Source: Paramoeba atlantica (taxonomy: Eukaryota > Discosea). From it: 64,000 bases of DNA. The translations under genes were made by a program, and so were the position numbers. Within the stretch, counting starts at the first letter, position 1; each line of letters starts with the position of its first letter. The notes beneath the pieces are model-generated. The model made no database searches, was not told the origin of the DNA, and saw only the letters and a list, made by a program, of their open reading frames with translations. This document shows, one piece after another, positions 10,980-21,100 of this stretch. Where the stretch lies: contig CDRNVI010000063.1 of assembly GCA_977017575.1 (NCBI GenBank), forward strand, positions 310,001 to 374,000. Direction: 5' to 3'.

Positions 10980-11438
10980 ATGTCTGATTCCGAAATGATC
11001 TCAACCGTATTAAACTCCTTGGAAAGCGAGTACAAGGTCATTGAGAGGTACGCAATGCTGAAAATAGTGGAGAAGAAGAAGTGGGTCCCTCTATTTCAGG
11101 CTTCGCACGAAGGTTGGCTCAGCCAAGGTGACTTCATCCCGGCTATGCTGAAAGCAGTGGGAGAGAACGTGCACGAAGCTCAAAAGCTGGAAGTTGTCCG
11201 GCTAATTGAGGAGAAGCGATACGAGGATAAGAAAAATTCTGGAAAGCTGGTTCTTGAAATCGCGAAGCACTATATCGCTAACAAAAGGGAAGATGTGGGA
11301 GCCGCAAGAGGAGAAAGTCAAAGATTCCGGTCTCCAGGAAAAGGAAGGAATGCTTTCTTCTCTTATATGCACCTTAATGCCATTTCTATCCGAGACGTTC
11401 GTGAACTCAATAACCCCCCGCCGAAAAATAGTAACTAA
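10980..11438 (+). CDS. Hypothetical plus-strand protein, 152 residues
   Basis: A predicted mostly helical, Lys/Glu-rich protein (MSDSEMISTVLNSLESEYK at the start) that I do not recognise. It follows an A/T-rich leader and lies on the strand opposite to all host genes, inside the repeat island between the MATE copies. Codon use looks coding in the first 110 residues; the Pro/Asn-rich end may be read-on. It is more likely cargo of a mobile element than a host gene. Confidence 0.4.
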   Translation: MSDSEMISTVLNSLESEYKVIERYAMLKIVEKKKWVPLFQASHEGWLSQGDFIPAMLKAVGENVHEAQKLEVVRLIEEKRYEDKKNSGKLVLEIAKHYIANKREDVGAARGESQRFRSPGKGRNAFFSYMHLNAISIRDVRELNNPPPKNSN

Positions 11439-11465
11439 GCAGGAATCGAATACCGGTCGAGCAGA

Positions 11466-11533
11466 AAATTTGGTCCACTTTTATTTGGCCCCAACAAATT
11501 TCGTCCACATAAATTTTGGTCGGACTTTATTTT
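11466..11533 (+). repeat. Dispersed direct repeat, copy 1
   Basis: AATTTGGTCCACTTTTATTTG with GGCCCCAACAAATTT and ATAAATTTTGGTCGGAC; matched in the same orientation at 11940-11993. The two copies precede separate groups of short plus-strand ORFs. Confidence 0.65.
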
Positions 11534-11655
11534 TCCTTTGGCGGCGGTCCAAAATACTTTTTGACTTTATTTTCAGTCGTTTTCAAAGTTTAGAACTCGT
11601 CATTAGAAATTTTTGCTTCTTTCAATCGACACTTCGTTTTTTAGTCTTCGTGTAA

Positions 11656-11730
11656 TGTCTCAGTCTGTTGAATGGGTGCAGAAAATCTTTGATCAAGATA
11701 TTTACTCTACGCACGTAGGGTCCTCACTAT
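11656..11730 (+). other. Very short ORF (24 codons) after direct repeat 1
   Basis: ATG at 11656 (MSQSVEWVQKIFDQD) runs to a stop at 11728-11730. It sits in the same relation to direct repeat 1 as the 12044 ORF does to direct repeat 2. It may be the truncated start of a related gene. Nothing else is recognisable in 11534-11939. Confidence 0.25.
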
Positions 11731-11939
11731 AACACATATAGTGAGGCTAAAGTTAGAGCAATTTGAGAATTGTGTGTGACACGAAAGGTTGCAAGTGTTG
11801 TGAGCTACTGGAATAGCACACAAAGCAAAAACAATCTAAAAGTACGGTCCTTCATTTTCTGGAAAAAGAAAAATCTAATAACGATATCAAGCCTCGAGGG
11901 AGGCCAAGAAAATATATCTTTTTTGTTTCAATGCACGAA

Positions 11940-11993
11940 AAATTTGGCCCCAATAATTTTGGTCCACATAAATATTGGTCCGACTTTTTTTTC
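11940..11993 (+). repeat. Dispersed direct repeat, copy 2
   Basis: AATTTGGCCCCAATAATTTTG followed by GTCCACATAAATATTGGTCC; parallels 11466-11533. Confidence 0.65.
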
Positions 11994-12043
11994 GAGCTCG
12001 AAGGACCAAATTAAAAAAATGTCAAATTTTTTGCTCGATCGGT

Positions 12044-12331
12044 ATGTCGAACGCAGTGGCCGAAGCGCTCGCGAGAGGCGAGGAGGTAGTTTTGGAGGAG
12101 TTAGTGTCGAGGGGGGCTGGCTCTTTGAAAGAAAAGTGGCTCGTGCCACGGATACACGTCATGGTATGGGAGCTACTTGGGAAGGTAGCGGGAAAAGTGG
12201 TGACTGAACTGGCTGCCGATTTGGGTGCCGAGGTTGATTTCACCGGAAAGTCGCTCTTACAGGGCATCATGGCAGGGGGGAAGAGTGCCAGTCTGGTACG
12301 CAAAGCCATCCAAAAGAAAGCAAGGAATTAA
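12044..12331 (+). CDS. Hypothetical plus-strand protein, 95 residues
   Basis: Starts MSNAVAEALARGEEVVLEEL and looks helical, with a Gly/Ala-rich middle (GKVAGKVVTELAADLG) that could be amphipathic. The ATG at 12044 was chosen because codons before it resemble the repeat. The next ORF starts 13 bp after its stop, a bicistron-like spacing. No family recognised; the setting suggests mobile-element cargo. Confidence 0.4.
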   Translation: MSNAVAEALARGEEVVLEELVSRGAGSLKEKWLVPRIHVMVWELLGKVAGKVVTELAADLGAEVDFTGKSLLQGIMAGGKSASLVRKAIQKKARN

Positions 12332-12344
12332 GCCTTCCTTCATT

Positions 12345-12617
12345 ATGAAGGTATCATTGAACGAGTTAAAAGAGCTCATGGCAACACCCGAAAGCAGATC
12401 ACAGAACAGTGAGGCCCTGTCAAATGCAGCGGTGAAGCCAGCGACTTTCCACGAGCGTACAAGAGACTGGGACTCCTTAAAATATATCCTAGACGTCGCT
12501 AACGTCAGGGATGTAACGATGAATGATTTTTTGAGTGCAATGGAACTTCTAACCGAACAATGCAGTCAAATCCTGAACCAGGATAATTTTGTGCCACCCA
12601 AGAAATACGCCTTGTAG
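12345..12617 (+). CDS. Hypothetical plus-strand protein, 90 residues
   Basis: Starts MKVSLNELKELMATPESRSQ; acidic and helical by composition, with no recognised domain. It lies 13 bp after the 12044 ORF and ends about 115 bp before the MATE copy 2 stop codon on the other strand. The pair may be one transcription unit. Confidence 0.38.
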   Translation: MKVSLNELKELMATPESRSQNSEALSNAAVKPATFHERTRDWDSLKYILDVANVRDVTMNDFLSAMELLTEQCSQILNQDNFVPPKKYAL

Positions 12618-12733
12618 GTTGGTTCAATTGGTTCAGTTGGTTCGGTCGTGGTTCATTGAACCAAAAGGTACGTTAATACAACTTTTGGCAACTTTTTTCG
12701 ACAGAATGTACTTCTGTTGACAGAATGTAACAA

Positions 12734-14290
12734 CTACGAAGCGCTTACAAATACTTTCTTTTGTTCGCCATTCCCTCCCAACATTCGTTGGCTATACCGA
12801 ATTCTTTCCATGGCCTTTGCCTCCGCGTGTTCCCACCGTACACGTCGGAAGAACACAACATATCCTAATGCACCGCCAATGAGACCTAACACTGGGCCAA
12901 GCCATAAGCCACGAAACCTCATCCCTAGCTTGAAGGCAAACACCCACCCGAGAGGCACACCAATAGCATACAGCAATACAAAGAAAAAACCATACTTTGG
13001 ATAACCCATTCCTTTCACGATTCCGTTGCACACACAAACTGCGGCATCGAAAACGTGATATACTATGAGGAGAGGCATTACTTCACGATACAAACGTAAG
13101 AGTTCAGGATCACTGTTGTACAAACCCGGTACAACGTCCTGAGTAAACCACAATACAACAATATCGACAGTTGCTACGCCAGCCATAAGAATTGAAGTTG
13201 CTAATGCAGCTCGTCGCGCTTTCGAAATCTCACGAGCACCGAGAGCATTGCCGACCAAAATACCAGCGGCAATGCTAAGCCCCAGTGGGACCATATACAG
13301 AAGGGATAACACCTGCATACAAATAGACATGGTATCAAGTGTTTCCACACCGAGACGTCCGGAAGCTAATCCATTAAGTTCATACATGCCCCACTTACAA
13401 AATAGCATTAGGGCACTTGGAATGCCCAGTAACAAGAATTGTTTCCAATCCTTAAATGCCGCGAAACTGAATCCGTGCCATAATCCTCGATGCAGACTAC
13501 CTCGTAAAGCAATGTAGCCCACCGTAAAAATCACCATGCCTAGGAAAAACATTGTGATTGTTAACGGACATCCTGCGATTCCTTGTTCTTGTATCAGACC
13601 ATAAAACATAAAAGGACTCAGGCCCGTGAGCAAAAAGGATACAAGGACTACGGCGGTCAAATTGTGCACACACATTAGAAACTTTCTCAGCACTTCATAG
13701 AAGATGCAAAGTGGAAGATTTGCCAGGTTGTACAGGATGTACGTACCAGCCATAGCGGCAACTTCTGGTGTCTGCCCAATTCGCTGCAATATGGGAACAG
13801 CGAACATCCAGACCAATAAGACAGGTAAAGCGCATACGTGTAGAATCAGGATTGCACGCTGCACATACAACATGATGAGGGGACTCTTTGGGTCTGCCCC
13901 ATGGGCTTGAAACAGTAGTGTATCTAACGCATTGGCCATGCCGAATATGAAGGAAAATCCAAAACAGTTACAAAACATGATACCCATACAGGCTCCGGCC
14001 AAGTACTTTACACCGAGCAATTTACCAACAGAGCGAGAGGCGATGAGAAAGATTGCGAACTGACTAAATAAACTAAGACAAATTGGGATACCGATGTATA
14101 ATATTTTTCGTATTGTGTGCCATAATGTTTCTGAAGGAGGTAAGCAAACTTCCTCGAGTTCCTTTATTTGCAGCGCTTTTTCAGAATCTACCACATCTGG
14201 CAGTGGGTCACTGCCACCTAGGCCAAACCGAATGGACTCTTGCTCGTGCGGAAGACTGCCACACGTGAGAAAATCGTGTCCTGCACTCAT
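12734..14290 (-). CDS. MATE-family multidrug/organic-cation antiporter, copy 2
   Basis: 518 residues, about twelve membrane segments, with the same MATE signatures as copy 1: NALDTLLFQAHGA, PSALMLFCKWGMYE and ILVGNALGAR. It starts MSAGHDFLTCGSLPHEQE at 14290. Compared with copy 1, the blocks AGTYILYN to PSALMLF and ELNGLASG to SLLYM are identical in protein, apart from one residue, and nearly identical in DNA. The N-terminal 110 residues, one helix after ILIL, the KWGMYE region and the VLLYAIG helix differ in clusters. That mosaic points to gene conversion between the copies on an older duplication. A role in export of an organic cation or metabolite is inferred from the family only. Confidence 0.93.
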   Translation of the reverse strand: MSAGHDFLTCGSLPHEQESIRFGLGGSDPLPDVVDSEKALQIKELEEVCLPPSETLWHTIRKILYIGIPICLSLFSQFAIFLIASRSVGKLLGVKYLAGACMGIMFCNCFGFSFIFGMANALDTLLFQAHGADPKSPLIMLYVQRAILILHVCALPVLLVWMFAVPILQRIGQTPEVAAMAGTYILYNLANLPLCIFYEVLRKFLMCVHNLTAVVLVSFLLTGLSPFMFYGLIQEQGIAGCPLTITMFFLGMVIFTVGYIALRGSLHRGLWHGFSFAAFKDWKQFLLLGIPSALMLFCKWGMYELNGLASGRLGVETLDTMSICMQVLSLLYMVPLGLSIAAGILVGNALGAREISKARRAALATSILMAGVATVDIVVLWFTQDVVPGLYNSDPELLRLYREVMPLLIVYHVFDAAVCVCNGIVKGMGYPKYGFFFVLLYAIGVPLGWVFAFKLGMRFRGLWLGPVLGLIGGALGYVVFFRRVRWEHAEAKAMERIRYSQRMLGGNGEQKKVFVSAS

Positions 14291-14655
14291 TTATTGCATG
14301 CACTATGACCTTGAATGATACCCACTTTCCAACTACTACTCATCGTCCTAGCGTTGAGACGCTCATGTGCGCATTAATTTCATAAATATTCTAATCATTA
14401 CTTGGTATTACGTATCAATAGCAATTCGTGTAGAACGATGTTAAACCTTGCAAGTTCATTCCAAATTTGTGAATTACTGTTCTTTCGTTTTATTTCTATC
14501 TATACTGGACTTATTCGGACATCGTCTTCAACTACACTGCTTTGAATAGGCAAAGCATGAACCCCAAGACGCGTGCTACACGTCCGCAAAATAAGATTCA
14601 TAATTTTAATGTTCGTATTCAGGACTTTATGAGTTCTGTTCACAAGTTTTAAGAC
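14291..14655. other. Spacer between MATE copy 2 and RFC2
   Basis: A/T-rich intergenic DNA with no recognisable gene or repeat. It should hold the RFC2 3' untranslated region and the MATE 5' leader, since both genes are on the minus strand. Confidence 0.5.
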
Positions 14656-15744
14656 CTATTTTAGCGGGGTTCCTGGAATATTGTATATTCCTGCCAACAT
14701 TCCAGCAAGCTGTAGAGAGGTGGTAACACCTTCTGCCATACGATACTGAGTATCAGCGACAATGCGCAGTAAATGGAGTTGTAACTCGTGAACCCCGGGA
14801 TTGTTAACTTCGTAGAGTTTATTTTCTCCAGGTGAGTTACTTATTTTGAGTCTGTTATTTGCAGGTGTTACCAAATCCATAGTCTGAATTACTTTTGCAA
14901 CCGTCTGAACAACGTCCACTGGCACAAACCCACGATTTAATAAACCGGACATCTCTTTTAATGCAGTGCTCAAGTGCCCTTCCAATGCAGACGCGACAAT
15001 GTTCTCTACAATCTGCGGGTGCGGTTGGTCACACACTCGAAAAACATTCTCCGCGTTCACCAGCTCGAAACCTGTATGTGTTGCCTGTAAGGCATTTAAC
15101 GCATTTCTCATATCTCCTTCGGCAATGAAAAGTAAGGCCTCAATGCCATCTTCTGTGTAGACTACGTTCTCCCGTTCCGTGACGAATAACAACCGTGTGA
15201 GTATCTCTGAATTTTCCAGCCGGCTAAATCGGACGATTGCGCACCGACTTTGAATAGGTTCAATAATTTTCGTGCTCGTGTTACATGCGAGAGCAAATCG
15301 CGTTGTTGTGGAATGGACTTCCATTGTACGCCGGAGCGCTTGTTGTGCCGCGGGTGTCATACTATCTGCTTCGTCCAGAATCACAATCTTGTGACGACCA
15401 AGCGGCAAAGTAACCTTCTTTTGAGCAAACATTTTGATCTTATTGCGAACGACATCGAGGCCACGCTCATCACTGGCGTTGAGCTCCAGCACAGCCTCAG
15501 AAAATGCATCCCCCAGTAACTCTCTGGCGAGACAGAGAATACTGGTTGTTTTTCCTGTCCCTGGTGGGCCAGAAAGTAGAAGATTGGGCATGTTGCCCTC
15601 GCGAGCAATTACTTTTAAGCGCAGAACAATGTCTTCATTTCCAACTACCTCTTCCATGCTCTGGGGTCTGTACTTTTCAACCCATGGAAGTGTACTGTTT
15701 GGCACTGTTTCTGTTCCTCTAGATGACTCGGAAGCTGAAAGCAT
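14656..15744 (-). CDS. RFC2: Replication factor C subunit 2 (yeast Rfc4-type clamp loader)
   Basis: 362 residues, normal for small RFC subunits. An AAA+ ATPase: LPWVEKYRP at the N-terminus (RFC box II), Walker A GPPGTGKT near residue 60, Walker B VILDEADS near 120, the SRC arginine-finger motif IQSRCAIVRF near 165, then the helical lid and collar domain. The run NKIKMFAQKKVTLPLGRHKI and PWVEKYRP.S..E.VGNED match human RFC2/yeast Rfc4 better than RFC4 or RFC5. It loads PCNA at primer-template junctions in the nucleus as part of the RFC pentamer and of checkpoint and cohesion variants. All catalytic motifs look intact. Confidence 0.95.
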   Translation of the reverse strand: MLSASESSRGTETVPNSTLPWVEKYRPQSMEEVVGNEDIVLRLKVIAREGNMPNLLLSGPPGTGKTTSILCLARELLGDAFSEAVLELNASDERGLDVVRNKIKMFAQKKVTLPLGRHKIVILDEADSMTPAAQQALRRTMEVHSTTTRFALACNTSTKIIEPIQSRCAIVRFSRLENSEILTRLLFVTERENVVYTEDGIEALLFIAEGDMRNALNALQATHTGFELVNAENVFRVCDQPHPQIVENIVASALEGHLSTALKEMSGLLNRGFVPVDVVQTVAKVIQTMDLVTPANNRLKISNSPGENKLYEVNNPGVHELQLHLLRIVADTQYRMAEGVTTSLQLAGMLAGIYNIPGTPLK

Positions 15745-16211
15745 TGACCAAAGATAAAATTACGGTTTACGCTAAAAGTTCTATCTGCTTTTTGAATTTG
15801 AGAAAAGAGATTTTATGGTTTGGTCAAAAAGGACTTTTTCCCCCGATATATTTTTCTATTTTTTTGTAAAAATGATTACAGAACTTTCAAACTTCGAAAC
15901 CTTTTTTCTTAATATTTATACTCTTGGCTGGATAAAAAGCTTTACAAAGCATCCAACGCCTCGTCACAAGAACCCTTTGCCTTGGAAAATCTTTGCATCG
16001 CCTTGAGAAATTCTTCAAGTAAATGCTCGCCACGCAAGCTCATCTTTTTTTGTTCTCCCCTAAGCCCTACGCCCAGCTATCAGACCCTGCGGCAGTACTT
16101 TCTGTACATTTGCCAGACCACTTGCATACCACTGTTTTGCGCTAAATATTCGTAATATTTTAAGAATATGCTCTCCATTTTAAGAATAATAATTATTCTT
16201 AAAATTCTAAA
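15745..16211. other. Intergenic spacer upstream of RFC2
   Basis: A/T-rich DNA with a perfect short palindrome around 16175-16203 (TTTTAAGAATAATAATTATT...). No gene seen. It should include the RFC2 leader. Confidence 0.45.
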
Positions 16212-16436
16212 GAAAATCTAGCATCCATGGGTAATCCCTGAGTTCCATAAGGCTTTCCCGGAGAACAGGGGACCGTGAATGCACCACATACAATAGTACA
16301 AATTAGTATTTGTGCACTAGTATAGATTATATTTGTACTGTATACTGTGTACTGTAGAAGCGCCAGAAAAGATCAGATATTTCAAAAAAGATCTAGCATA
16401 CATGGGTAATCCCTGAGTGCCATGAAGCAATAAAAC
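16212..16436 (+). repeat. Two direct repeats about 174 bp apart
   Basis: ATCTAGCATCCATGGGTAAT and CCCTGAGT at 16217-16243 recur at 16391-16418 (ATCTAGCATACATGGGTAAT), each followed by CCAT.A and a GGGACC motif. Downstream of the DGAT2-like gene's stop. Function unknown. Confidence 0.6.
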
Positions 16437-16647
16437 AAACAAGGGACCTTTGCACGCGATTATATCGGACAGTTCAGTCCAACTCAATTTTTATTAAGTA
16501 CCGTGGAATGTCAAGATAAAATACATTATTATTTTTTATCCTCCCGGTGCAGAATATCTCATTCAGCAATTTTACAATTTGAGAAGGCCAATTCAAGCTG
16601 CCAAAGGGAAGGCCGCCAAATCTGAATATCGCGTGATCAAATTTTTA

Positions 16648-17847
16648 TCACTGTATCACAAGCATTGTATTCGGGGCAAAAATTGGAGAATACGTACGGT
16701 GCAACCGCAAGATTGCATCCATATACTCCTGGTGATACATGTTAACAAGATGGGTAGCAGCCTCCGGATTTGTTTCCTTTCGTACAGCAATGGGTGCCCC
16801 GACGACAACACTGATGGGCACACGCCGTGGAAAAATGACCCAAGCACCCAAAGGAAGAAATGGGGCAAAACGAAGCACCTTTTGTAATTTTTGCTGGAGT
16901 TTTAAGATCCACGACCACTTGCTCCCAAGGTTGATGTACACCATATTTTCATTAAATGCGAAAGTCGGTACCAGCGATGCACCGGTTTGCATCGCAAGCT
17001 TAACGAAACCTTTGCGATTGCGTAGAATTAAACGGATTTCGTGTTCCGAGGAATACAAGGACTCCGCTGCGCCACCAAGAGCAATGCAAGTCGAAGAGCC
17101 CTCAGACGCACTCAGTTGACGAATGATTTGTTCCTTGCTCGCATTCCCTGCCCCACAACTGATTGGTACCTCTCTCCACAGAGGCAACAAAAATTGCAAT
17201 GAAAGTGTTTGTACGTTGCAGGAAAGTCCAGGATATGCAACTTTTAGTGCACACAAGTCTGTACCAAAGCAAGGCAATGCGCCAATGGCAAGAGCCCCGT
17301 GGGGGTGGTAACCAAACAAATAGTGCTTGGATGGATCAAGTTCTGAATCTGGGGTAAAAATGAGTGCTGTTTGATAGTAATCTCGCAATCCTTTTATGGC
17401 CCATTTGTGAATAAAGTGGTGAAAGAGATCGCTTCCCCATGTGGTGCGGTTAAAGATACCTTCTAATAGAACAGCAAGTACGTATCCGAACCAAAGACAA
17501 CGAAAAATACTGCTCTGATAGATTGCTATAGCTTGTATCACAAGAACGAGTGGCAGCCCAATAAAGTAATTGAAAAATGTTGCGCATAGAAAGTCGCATA
17601 CAATGTACAACCCTTTTTCCAAAATAGTATGCCTACTATACCTTGTACGCATCCTGATTTCTATTTCTTCTGCCTTCTGCAACAAATTTATCGATTCTCT
17701 TTCTACGTCCTTGGAAAGGGGTTTCGTTGTGATAATTTTTCTTAAAAACTCTGCATAAGTGTGTAAAAGACCGGATGATGAACTATCACATTGATTCCAT
17801 TGATCTAACTCTTTCAATATCAACTCTAGACATTCTGACACGGCCAT
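16648..17847 (-). CDS. DGAT2/MOGAT-family acyltransferase
   Basis: 399 residues. Two hydrophobic stretches near residues 105-155 fit the DGAT2 membrane hairpin. The catalytic block FGYHPHGALAIGALPCF carries the HPHG motif, and RNRKGFVKLAMQTGASLVP with FAFNENMVY is the second DGAT2 signature. The family transfers acyl groups from acyl-CoA to di- or monoacylglycerol (or waxes and sterols) at the ER and on lipid droplets, so a triacylglycerol role is likely though the exact acceptor cannot be read. An N-terminal 90-residue extension before the membrane hairpin lacks known motifs. The start at 17847 is the first ATG in the frame. Confidence 0.93.
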   Translation of the reverse strand: MAVSECLELILKELDQWNQCDSSSSGLLHTYAEFLRKIITTKPLSKDVERESINLLQKAEEIEIRMRTRYSRHTILEKGLYIVCDFLCATFFNYFIGLPLVLVIQAIAIYQSSIFRCLWFGYVLAVLLEGIFNRTTWGSDLFHHFIHKWAIKGLRDYYQTALIFTPDSELDPSKHYLFGYHPHGALAIGALPCFGTDLCALKVAYPGLSCNVQTLSLQFLLPLWREVPISCGAGNASKEQIIRQLSASEGSSTCIALGGAAESLYSSEHEIRLILRNRKGFVKLAMQTGASLVPTFAFNENMVYINLGSKWSWILKLQQKLQKVLRFAPFLPLGAWVIFPRRVPISVVVGAPIAVRKETNPEAATHLVNMYHQEYMDAILRLHRTYSPIFAPNTMLVIQ

Positions 17848-18169
17848 GGGTTAAGCAACATTAGTGATTCAGCGAACGCAACCATACATTGAGATTCATG
17901 CAAACAGTATATTTACCAAAGAAAAACAGTTTCGCTTATTTGCATTGCGGAGCATATCTATCAGTAACATCAAGCTCGTCCTAAACAGAGAGTTGCCCTA
18001 AACATTACTTAAAGATAACTCACAATATTTTCTTACAGATCATTGTTAGAAGTAAGATAGGAAATATTTTGCAAGGCAAGACTACAAAAAAATCCTGCAA
18101 TCACTGTACAAAAGATCTGTTTCTCATAGAGGACATACCGAAACGTTTGCAGTATAGGACTTCTAAACA
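17848..18169. other. Spacer between DGAT2-like and exonuclease genes
   Basis: 322 bp of A/T-rich DNA; no gene, RNA or repeat seen. Confidence 0.5.
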
Positions 18170-21100
18170 TCAGTCCAAGTGTACCTCGTAGCTGTCGTGT
18201 GGTAGAATTCCACCAACGCTCCGAGGAAGCACACCATCAGTAAATTCTTTCACACTCGAGAAGGGAACATTCCATGCCATTTCCTTTGAGGTTACATGAT
18301 GCAAACATGGCATCTTATCCGTACCACAGGATTGTGACTCCATTGTCGCAGACGCATGGGGTAAATCACTCTGGTGACTCGTACTCTCATCTTTCTTAAG
18401 ATTGGTGTACAAGTTTCTCCAAACTAGGCAGACACACAAATTGAGCAGACAACGACCCTGTTTTCGTGTTTCTGAGTAGATCATGGTGTCATCGATGGCA
18501 TTGTTAAACACCTTATCAAGTTCTCGCCAATCGTAATTCAGGCTTTTGAATACTTCAGAAGCTGACACCGGTGTCGTTAACGTTACTAACTGATGCCCAG
18601 GCAGTGATGTAAACAATTTTCGCCACTGGGCAACCCACTGTTCTGGAATATACTCCGCTGCGTAAGTTTGCAGATCGTATGGCACATAGTTTGTGATTTC
18701 AAAGTCCAAAGACACTTCTGCATTTCCATCAGTATGTACTCCTTTTGTATTTTTCTCGCCTACCGCATCATGAGCACTTTGAATTAGGCGCAATGTCTTC
18801 AAAGCAGGAGAAAGTCGTTGAACTTGCTCAACGAGTTCCGCAGAACTACAATTATACGTTGTGCAAAGTTCTTTCAACAAATCCGGCTCCATGGTAAACA
18901 GTTGATTGTGTTTGCAAGCTATCCAGCGGTTATAAAATTCACTGATGGCTATAGTACCAAACTTCTCCGTTATCTCGCTATTTGTGCGCCCAGATAAAAC
19001 TATTCGATGTTCCGGTGAAATTTCACCTGGGAGATTTACAATGGCCTTCACCCCCGTCTCAACCTCGTTTTGAAGGATAGCCGTACGAGAAAAACAAAAG
19101 TAAGCTGGATATTCAAGACTGCGTCCTATCCATTGCAGGACTCGCTCATGTTCATCCGCCTCAGAAGACTTACAAGATTCTTTGGGCATTCTTTCGCCCA
19201 GCGCGGTTGGAAGTCCTTCCGAGGTGTGTAGTATGGTTACGTCCAATTGCTTTTCCTGGCTTCCCTCTACGGTTGTATCGCTCGCTGTCTTGCTATCTAC
19301 CGTTTTGTCTACTGCATTTCTCTCGCCTGAACCACCGCTGACTAATGGATCAGATCTCAGACGATTAGTCGGTGTTACAGTGGAAGACATGGATAGTCGA
19401 ATAAAAATTTCCCATAAAGCCGTGGCATCACTAAGGGCACGGTGTAAATCTCCTTCAATCGAAATGGCTAATTCTTGTAGCATATTACTCAAACGAAACG
19501 AACTCAAACCGGTCTCCGGAGATTTATCACGAGAAAAACGTAACAGCGGTATGGAGTCTACAAAATGCACCCCGGAAGGCAGTGTAAGTTTTTCCTCTTG
19601 CAATTGACGAAGAAGAATTCGCTCGTCAAGCTTTCGGCTATTGTGGGCAATGAGTAGAACTTCCTCCTTGGTGCTTCGGTCGGGGGTTAAAAATTCCAGT
19701 ATGCGTGGGGCCGCATCTCGCCACGTTGGTGCGTGCCCCACGTCTTCATTGGAGAGCCCATGGATTGCAATCACTTTTGGAGGTATTCGGGTCTCCGGGT
19801 TGATCAAGGTACTAAACGAACGACGATTCAATGCGTCGTACATGGCAAACTCCACAATGCGGTCTCTTTGTATATTCAGTCCCGTAGATTCAATGTCGTA
19901 GGTAATGATGCGATACCGATTCAGCAAACCTCTTTTAGCAATAAAAGAGGATATTCTCGAACTCTGTGCTGTCTTAGTATCGCGGGACACACCTCGAAGT
20001 TCACTATAACTTGCTAAGATGGAGAGCGGCAAGGAAGGTACCACTTGCGCTGTGTACGCAAGCTCCGTCACGGCATATACGTACGGCGAGTGCCCAGCAT
20101 CAAATGGGTCTGCGGATTCTTGTCCTGCCTCTCCAAACTGAATCGTGCCTCCGAAATATAGCGCTTCTAAATGTTTCATATCGTCCCATCTCCATTGTTG
20201 GTGCATTTCTAAAGGTACCGAACTGGGAATGTAAGTTCTTAGCAAATTCCGAAAAAGTTGCAACTCCGATCCTATTTCTGATAAGGTCTGTCCGAAATTC
20301 CCAATTTTCTGAGAAAACGAACGCCTATCCTGAAGCGCTAAAGAATATTCTGAGTGGAACTGCAGTAAAGAAAACGCGTTCAACTCATTCTGTGATTTAG
20401 TAGACAAGAAAACAGCGAAGTCCTGCAGGTACTGATGTTGCATATCGCAATTCCATGGTGTTAAATGCGACACTATATCATCGTTTTTTTCTTCCTGGCG
20501 ATACTGCAGTTGCATGTCCGTGAAACATCTCATGTTTATTTGACTTAATTTATCGGCCATTGTTGAGCACCAAAAATAGCCACCACGCGAGAGAAAAGCA
20601 ATGAACGGTGTACTGTGTAAAAGCGCGGAACATGAACTCAACATTTTCCTTAAATCGCGTACCACAATTACACGAGTAGCAGATATTATCTCATTTATCT
20701 GCACTTCGTCACTACAATCTTTCGAATCTTCTTCTCCGGATTTCAATTTATTGATACGTAGCAAATGTTTTCCAGAGCGACCTATAAATTCTATTTCTCC
20801 GTTGGTGGTCAAACTTAAGAATAGGTGAGGTAAAAGTAAAGTGTCGATCATATTCGTCGGCAAACGCAAGCATCCCTTACGATATACTAGGTGATCAACT
20901 TTGTTTGATGCATAAATATGTGGAACACGGCCAATACCGCCATACTGCATTAATTCCAGTTCTCTGAACGAGACGGAAGCTCCTAGAAGGTAATTTTTTG
21001 TCCGCTCATGAATTCTCTGTATCTTTGTCATCACCGAGGAGAGATCTAAAGGAGACTTGCTAGCCGACGAGAATTGTAGTGGAACAATGCGATGATGCGC

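Noticed and set aside
16166-16206. Transcription terminator hairpin after DGAT2-like gene
   Set aside because: A/T palindrome without support; bacterial-type terminators do not apply and the gene ends 440 bp away.
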